Shown: one piece after another, positions 59,085 to 64,000 of the stretch | Layout: every line of letters begins with the position of its first letter | Numbering within the stretch: position 1 is the stretch's first letter | Notes under the pieces: model-generated | Told to the model about the DNA's origin: nothing | Database searches by the model: none | What the model saw: only the letters and a program-made list of their open reading frames with translations | From: Maritalea mediterranea | GTDB lineage: Bacteria; Pseudomonadota; Alphaproteobacteria; Rhizobiales; Devosiaceae | Assembly: GCF_021568695.1 (NCBI RefSeq) | Contig: NZ_JAKGTI010000003.1 | Coordinates: forward strand, 336,043 to 400,042 | Direction: 5' to 3' | Length of the DNA stretch: 64,000 nucleotides | Program-made: the position numbers and the translations under genes

Positions 59085-60623
59085 CTAAACCCAAAGGTTT
59101 AATCCATCCGGTCGCGCTGTGCCGCGCAACACCAGAGATGGGTTGTCATTAATGTTGGCCGTTGTGGCGCCTTCGGCGTCATTGTCGCTGTTCAGTCCGG
59201 CAAGTTGACCATCCTCTTGCTGACCGGGCTGTTGACCCTGGCCGTCGTTCTGGTCTTTCAGCGAGAATTGCAGATTGGCCTTATCGGTGTTCAGACCAGC
59301 CTGTTGCAAGGCCCGTTCAAGGGCGCGCTGGTCGCGTTGCAAGAGGTCGAGCGTTTCGGCGCGTTCCACTGTCAAACGCGCCGTTACATTCTTGCCATCC
59401 ATTTCGAGCTGCACATCAATCTTGCCCATTTCAGGGGGATCAAGGCGAATTTCAAACCGTTGGGCGCCATTGCGGATCTGCCGTACAACTTCAAACGCCA
59501 TGGCGGGTAGATTGATCTGCTTTTGTGGCGCTTGTTGATGGGCCGCTCGATCAATCTGGATATGGGTCTGTTGTTGCTGCTCGCTGCGCTGGAGATTCAA
59601 AATCTTGTCGGTGGCGGTCTCGGTGGTGTCCAGCTCACTGGCCAGCTTGGCAGACTGGGCGAAGTTGGCCGCGGCCTGCTGGTTGGTATAGCGCTGATCC
59701 GCCATCAGTTTGTTTTCTGCCGCCGCCTTCAGGCTTTGGCCAAACTCTGCCTTTTGTTCGCCGCCACCGCTTTCAAGCGCGGCGTTGATCAGATTAGAGC
59801 TGGACCCGTTTTGCAGCGCCTTTTTGGTCCCGGCAATCTCACCACCAGTCAGCAATTTGGCCATGGGGTCGCCATTCGCTTCACCATCGCCTGCGTTGCC
59901 ATTTAGGCCTGCCAGTTGATCGGTCTTCTTATCGATCAGCTTCGCTATTGCGGCCTGGGCCGGTTCGGGTAGCTTTTCTGACAATTTGTCCAGCCGCTCC
60001 ATCATTTGCTGAATGTTGAGCGAAAGCTTGGCATTGTCGCTTTGCGACATAGGCTGCTCGCTATCCACGAGGAGTGGGGCCAGCTCTCCAGCAGCTGCTT
60101 GGGGGCCGGCGCTGGTTTTCTGGCCCGGCATTTGGGGCGTAAAATCGCCCAGCAACGTGTCCAACCGTGACAGGAGTTTGCCCAATTGCATCAGATTGCC
60201 GGGTCCCTTGTCGCCTTCCGCCTGGCGCAGGGCGCCAAACTGGTCGGCAAACATGCCCATGGGCAGCGTGCTGGCGACATCATAGCGTTTGGGGTGGTTG
60301 TTGATGGTGGCGGCCAATTCGGCAAAGGCCTCCTGGGCTTTGTTGATCTGCTGCGGGTCGGGCACCAGCAAGGCATCAAAAGCAGCCGCGAGGGGTTCTA
60401 ATGCCTCTTTCAGCTTTTCAAGTGCCGCCTTGATCTTTGCGGTGTCCAGCGCCAACTCGCCATTGGCGTTTAACGGACCAAGCTCACCCTGCAGGCTCAC
60501 AGCGGCACGTAAATTGCTTTTGTCGCCGCCCATAAGCGCGCCCAAAATCGCTTCGAAGCCAGAGCTGCCTTCACCTTCCATAGAGGCTTCAGCGCTCATT
60601 TTGCCACCGAGAAAATCAATCAT
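59085..60623 (-). CDS. fliK: Flagellar hook-length control protein FliK
   Basis: FliK measures hook length and switches export to late substrates. The ~512-residue protein has a long low-complexity N-terminal part rich in Ala, Gln and Leu, and a C-terminal hook-length domain: VVRQIRNGAQRFEIRLDPPE, MGKIDVQLEMDGKNVTARLT, ERALQQAGLNTDKANLQFSL. The ATG at 60623 (MIDFLGG) is preferred because a sigma-54 promoter lies just upstream of it; the open frame extends to 60818 but that start would lie before the promoter. Length varies widely in this family. Confidence 0.9.
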   Translation of the reverse strand: MIDFLGGKMSAEASMEGEGSSGFEAILGALMGGDKSNLRAAVSLQGELGPLNANGELALDTAKIKAALEKLKEALEPLAAAFDALLVPDPQQINKAQEAFAELAATINNHPKRYDVASTLPMGMFADQFGALRQAEGDKGPGNLMQLGKLLSRLDTLLGDFTPQMPGQKTSAGPQAAAGELAPLLVDSEQPMSQSDNAKLSLNIQQMMERLDKLSEKLPEPAQAAIAKLIDKKTDQLAGLNGNAGDGEANGDPMAKLLTGGEIAGTKKALQNGSSSNLINAALESGGGEQKAEFGQSLKAAAENKLMADQRYTNQQAAANFAQSAKLASELDTTETATDKILNLQRSEQQQQTHIQIDRAAHQQAPQKQINLPAMAFEVVRQIRNGAQRFEIRLDPPEMGKIDVQLEMDGKNVTARLTVERAETLDLLQRDQRALERALQQAGLNTDKANLQFSLKDQNDGQGQQPGQQEDGQLAGLNSDNDAEGATTANINDNPSLVLRGTARPDGLNLWV

Positions 60624-60690
60624 TGATGTTTGTTGTTGACCAATTTGCACGACCGTACCCACTTTAAATAGAGATATCCGTAGGTCTGGA

Positions 60691-60706
60691 TGCAAATAAT
60701 GGGCCA
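60691..60706 (-). promoter_or_regulatory. Sigma-54 promoter of fliK-flgD
   Basis: On the minus strand TGGCCC-ATTAT-TTGCA matches the sigma-54 consensus TGGCAC-N5-TTGC in ten of ten essential positions except one A-to-C change in the -24 box. The expected transcript start (~60680) is ~57 bp before fliK. The FlbD activator is encoded nearby. The rest of the 296-bp gap to mnmA (60624-60919) holds nothing else I recognise except the mnmA leader. Confidence 0.65.
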
Positions 60707-60919
60707 GTTTTACTTGTTTCGATAAGTCTATGAAATTATTAAATAAAAATAAAATTAGATGGTTGGGCGACTTGTTCACTTGTTGCCCGGCGGCAGAATT
60801 GGCCGTCCCATTGGGCATTTCTTGCCGGGCGGCGGCATCAAAATGATTGAATATGGTCGCGCTGGCTGCTAAAAGCCCATGCTTATCCGTTGGCCCTTAA
60901 CCCCAATTAGGATGGAAAA

Positions 60920-62059
60920 ATGAATTCTCTGGGTATTGATAAACCCGTCAAGGACACCCGCGTTGTGGTGGCCATGTCGGGCGGCGTGGACAGTTCGGTT
61001 GTGGCCGGGCTTATGGCGCGCGAAGGTTATGATGTCATTGGCATCACCTTGCAACTTTACGATCATGGCGAAGCGATTCACCGCAAGGGCGCGTGCTGTG
61101 CCGGGCAGGACATTCACGACGCCCGCCGGGTGGCGGCCTCTTTGGGCATTCCCCATTATGTCTTCGATTATGAAAGCAAGTTCCGCGAAAGCGTGATTGA
61201 TGATTTTGCCGACAGCTATTTGCGTGGCGAAACGCCGATCCCGTGCGTCAAATGCAATCAGACCGTGAAATTTCAGGATTTGCTGGCAGCTTCGCGCGAA
61301 TTGAATGCAGATGTGCTGGTCACCGGCCATTATATTCAATCGCGGCAAAGCAATGGGCAATATTCGCTTTATCGTCCGATCGATCACAGCCGCGACCAAA
61401 GTTACTTTTTGTTCGCCACCACGCAAGAGCAACTCGATTATCTGCGCTTTCCTCTGGGCGGCATGACCAAGGATGAAGTGCGCGACATTGCCCGCGATAT
61501 GGGCTTGGTGGTGGCCGAAAAGAGCGACAGCCAGGATATTTGCTTTGTGCCCAATGGCAATTATGCGCAGATCATCCAAAAGCTGCGCCCCGAAGCCATT
61601 GACCCGGGCGAGATTGTGCATCTGGATGGCCGCGTACTCGGCGAGCACAAAGGCATTATTCACTTCACCATCGGCCAACGCCGGGGTTTGGGCATTTCTG
61701 CCGGCGAACCGCTTTATGTGGTCAAGCTGGAGCCGGAAACCAAGCGCGTGATTGTCGGGCCTTATGAAGCATTGGCCACCCGTTCGGTAAAACTGAAGCA
61801 GGTCAATTGGCTTGGTGGCATCAGCCTTGATGATATTGAGGAGATGGGGCCGATCAACATCGAGGCCAAAGTGCGCTCTACCCGTCCGCCACAGCCCGCT
61901 CGCTTGAGCGTTAAAAATGGCGAAGTGGAAGTGGAGCTGGTGGCCGGTGAACATGGTGTGTCCCCCGGCCAGGCCTGCGTCTTTTACGCTGACGACAGCG
62001 CGCACAGCCAAGTGTTGGGCGGCGGCTGGATCGACCGCGCCATCAGCGCCGCGGCTTAA
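60920..62059 (+). CDS. mnmA: tRNA 2-thiouridine(34) synthase MnmA
   Basis: MnmA puts sulfur on U34 of Glu, Gln and Lys tRNAs, activating the base with ATP. The 379-residue protein has the PP-loop SGGVDSS (20-26), the catalytic cysteine pair C112 in [13 protein letters not shown] and C208 in [10 protein letters not shown], the tRNA-binding GQRRGLGIS, and the C-terminal beta-barrel ([20 protein letters not shown]). Length is normal. It is a single gene, divergent from fliK and convergent with the sensor gene at the end. The 88-bp gap to that gene holds a weak C/G-rich hairpin near 62071 without a T run. Confidence 0.95.
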   Translation: MNSLGIDKPVKDTRVVVAMSGGVDSSVVAGLMAREGYDVIGITLQLYDHGEAIHRKGACCAGQDIHDARRVAASLGIPHYVFDYESKFRESVIDDFADSYLRGETPIPCVKCNQTVKFQDLLAASRELNADVLVTGHYIQSRQSNGQYSLYRPIDHSRDQSYFLFATTQEQLDYLRFPLGGMTKDEVRDIARDMGLVVAEKSDSQDICFVPNGNYAQIIQKLRPEAIDPGEIVHLDGRVLGEHKGIIHFTIGQRRGLGISAGEPLYVVKLEPETKRVIVGPYEALATRSVKLKQVNWLGGISLDDIEEMGPINIEAKVRSTRPPQPARLSVKNGEVEVELVAGEHGVSPGQACVFYADDSAHSQVLGGGWIDRAISAAA

Positions 62060-62147
62060 ACCTGAATTATCTCTCCCCTCAGGGGGAGGGATAAAGGACA
62101 GTGTGTTGTTGAGCCTCAAGCGGCGCTGCTGCGCCAGGTCCTTTCCC

Positions 62148-64000
62148 TCAACTCACGGAAGAATAAAGATCACTTGATGCGGTCAGCACAGTGTTCATAT
62201 CATTGGTCCGCAGCCACCGGACTGCTTTATTTAACGACATCGGACGCGCCACGCCATAGCCTTGAATAACCGAGCCGCCGATCTGGTGCAGGAAATCAGC
62301 CTGTTCAAGATATTCAACGCCTTCAGCAATGACATTTAAATTCAGATCCTTGCAAAGATTGACAACAGATTTCACAATCACTTGTGCGGTTTGATCGTGG
62401 GGTGTCTCCTGCACCAGCGCGCGGTCAACCTTAACACCGTGGATTTTCAGCCGCGCCAGGTTGGTCAGCCCGGAATAACCGGTGCCAAAGTCGTCCAGCT
62501 CAACGGCAAACCCAGCCTCATACAGCGCGTTTATTGACCGTGTTGTTGCATTGTCGTTGTTTTCAATCAGGATCGTTTCGAGCACCTCGATGGCGAGATT
62601 TTTGGGGTTGAGGCCGCGCTGTTCAACTTCCCACTTCAATTCGTCAACATATTCGGGCCGGTTCAGCATTTGGGCAGAAACGTTCATCGACATGCGCAAA
62701 TTCGGAAAACCGGCGTCATGTAATGTACACAGCGCATCAAGCGCTCCCTTTCGGGCGATCGCATCCACCTCCACCAGACGGCCATTCTTTTCAGCAACAC
62801 CTAGGAATTCATTTGCTGCAAGCAAACCCCTTTGCGGGTGATGCCACCGTATGAGCGCCTCAAAGCCGGTGACTGTTCTGGTGGAAAGGTCGAATTGCGG
62901 CTGCAAAACAACCCCAAGCTGATTGCTGGCAATCGCCTCAGATAATGAGGCGGAAAGCTCGGTGCGGCGCGACACGATTTCCCCGATCTTATCGGTGTAG
63001 GAGAGGAAGTCGTTTCGACCGCTATTTTTCACTTCGTAAAGCGCGGCGTCGGCCTGCTTGATCAGCTCTTCCTTCTCCCGCGTGCCTTCATTGGACAAGG
63101 CAATGCCGATACTCGACCCGAGGACAATTTTTTTATCGTCCCACGGGATTGGCTTGCGCAGATCAGCGATCATCCGCTTGGCCATTTTTTCAAGAACCGG
63201 AAAACCTGAAACGCCAGGACAAACAATGATAAACTCATCGCCGCCAAACCGGGAAACCAGATCGTGACTTCGTGTGTGGGTGTTCATAACATTGGCGGCG
63301 TGCACCAAAACGGCGTCGCCTGCCGCGTGCCCGAGCACGTCGTTCACTTCCTTAAAGTGATCCAGATCGATATGCAAAATGCCCACTTCGCCGTTTTCGG
63401 CGCCTGCCTCTTGCAGGGCATCAGAGAGGAAATTGTCAAGTTTCATGCGGTTGGGCAGGCCGGTGAGCACATCATGTTCCGCCCTGAACTGAGATTCCTC
63501 TTTGGCGCGCTTCAAACTTTCCTCGCGTTCAATCTGCTCGGTGACATCGCGGGCAATGACGATAATTTTCGGATCGCGTGAGCCTTCATATTCGACCACG
63601 GCAAAGCTCAACTGGTTCCAGAAATATTCGCCGTTTTTGCGCACATTGCGAACGGTCTCCACCGAGTCGAGAATGCCAGAATCTATGTCATATTTGAACG
63701 CTGCAATGCTTTCGGCAGACATTGCATTTTCGGGCGGCAACAGCAGCTCTTGGGGCTTTCGTCCCCGCAATTCTTCGGCACTATATCCTGTCACACGGGA
63801 ATAGGCGGGGTTGGACCATTCAATATAAGCGTTGATATCTTGAATGAGCAGCCCATCACTCGCATGACGCGCGATCATTTTCATCACCGCATTTTCGTCC
63901 TTCGCCAGCTCCAGCGCCTGCGTGAGGCGCTCGATCTCAGACTTGCACCGGTCCGCGCGTGTGAACTTGCGCCCAGCAAGATAACCACATCCAAGCGCTG
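62148..64000 (-). CDS. PAS-GGDEF-EAL cyclic-di-GMP protein, 5' end outside window
   Basis: The frame stays open to the right edge of the window, so the start is missing. At least 617 residues are visible: a possibly membrane-proximal helix (RADRCKSEIERLTQALELAK), a PAS domain (LIQDINAYIEWSNPAYSRVT and the NGEYFWNQLSFAVVEYEG block), a GGDEF diguanylate cyclase domain with an intact RFGGDEF, and an EAL phosphodiesterase domain (EALIRWHHP, EVLETILIEN, DDFGTGYSGLTNL, AEGVE). Key catalytic residues are present in both, so the enzyme may make or break c-di-GMP depending on its sensor. It is convergent with mnmA and not linked to the flagellar genes by operon. Confidence 0.9.
   Translation of the reverse strand, partial: ALGCGYLAGRKFTRADRCKSEIERLTQALELAKDENAVMKMIARHASDGLLIQDINAYIEWSNPAYSRVTGYSAEELRGRKPQELLLPPENAMSAESIAAFKYDIDSGILDSVETVRNVRKNGEYFWNQLSFAVVEYEGSRDPKIIVIARDVTEQIEREESLKRAKEESQFRAEHDVLTGLPNRMKLDNFLSDALQEAGAENGEVGILHIDLDHFKEVNDVLGHAAGDAVLVHAANVMNTHTRSHDLVSRFGGDEFIIVCPGVSGFPVLEKMAKRMIADLRKPIPWDDKKIVLGSSIGIALSNEGTREKEELIKQADAALYEVKNSGRNDFLSYTDKIGEIVSRRTELSASLSEAIASNQLGVVLQPQFDLSTRTVTGFEALIRWHHPQRGLLAANEFLGVAEKNGRLVEVDAIARKGALDALCTLHDAGFPNLRMSMNVSAQMLNRPEYVDELKWEVEQRGLNPKNLAIEVLETILIENNDNATTRSINALYEAGFAVELDDFGTGYSGLTNLARLKIHGVKVDRALVQETPHDQTAQVIVKSVVNLCKDLNLNVIAEGVEYLEQADFLHQIGGSVIQGYGVARPMSLNKAVRWLRTNDMNTVLTASSDLYSSVS

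Noticed and set aside
62070-62090. Terminator after mnmA
   Set aside because: A CTCCCC/GGGGGAG hairpin is present but short and not followed by T residues.
60869-62119. Long open frames antisense to known genes, e.g. 416 codons opposite mnmA, and similar ones opposite the zntA-like gene (38941-40152), flhA (50563-51765), the iron binding protein (37205-38419) and fliG (54884-55918)
   Set aside because: They lie wholly opposite well-recognised genes, encode His/Gln/Gly/Arg-rich sequence without family motifs, and follow from codon bias of the true strand.
1-64000. tRNA, rRNA, CRISPR arrays and tandem repeats
   Set aside because: Read through both strands without finding cloverleaf-like segments, regularly spaced repeats or rRNA signatures; a covariance-model search was not possible, so short RNAs may be missed.

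Overview
The window is one contiguous chromosomal segment of a motile alphaproteobacterium with moderate GC. The evidence is the CtrA cell-cycle circuit (ctrA, chpT and sciP all present), a flagellar operon in Caulobacter-like order (fliF-fliG-fliH-fliN-flbD-flhA, with sciP just upstream), a DUF1134/EipA envelope protein, and GANTC sites in the ctrA control region. Order and family cannot be fixed from sequence alone; Hyphomicrobiales (Devosia/Maritalea-like) or a related order would fit. No rRNA, tRNA, CRISPR array, insertion sequence or prophage was recognised.

Layout. 1-13 kb: the 3' end of purA, a large acidic one-pass membrane protein, the thiamine import operon thiBPQ behind a TPP riboswitch, thiamine pyrophosphokinase, a PaiB-like FMN protein, rpoH, rluD, and several small envelope proteins. 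13-23 kb: chpT, a chemotaxis operon (hybrid cheA, cheW, cheY, cheB, cheR), a GNAT gene, ctrA, and fliI-fliJ diverging from ctrA across a 387-bp control region. 23-28 kb: an AT-rich OLD-like ATPase/TOPRIM gene that looks acquired, then glutathionyl-hydroquinone reductase, an HxlR regulator, two VOC proteins and arfB.

28-35 kb: a self-contained catabolic operon with its own promoter and operator (ROK repressor, M20 hydrolase, CUT2-type ABC importer, YhfX-like PLP racemase) whose substrate is unknown. 35-51 kb: accessory genes for a siderophore ABC importer, a Zn/Cd/Pb P-type ATPase behind a MerR-type promoter, a GAF histidine kinase flanked by two paralogous small membrane proteins, an MsbA-like exporter, an ArsR plus COG0701 permease pair, serine dehydratase, and an MFS transporter behind a SoxR-like box. 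50-61 kb: flagellar genes on the minus strand. 61-64 kb: mnmA and a truncated PAS-GGDEF-EAL gene.

How the parts connect. ChpT should pass phosphate to CtrA. CtrA should drive early flagellar genes; one-mismatch CtrA boxes lie before fliI and fliF. SciP should restrain CtrA. FlbD, encoded in the fliF operon, should activate sigma-54 promoters such as the one found before fliK-flgD. These links come from known alphaproteobacterial biology plus sites read here by eye; none has been computed or tested.
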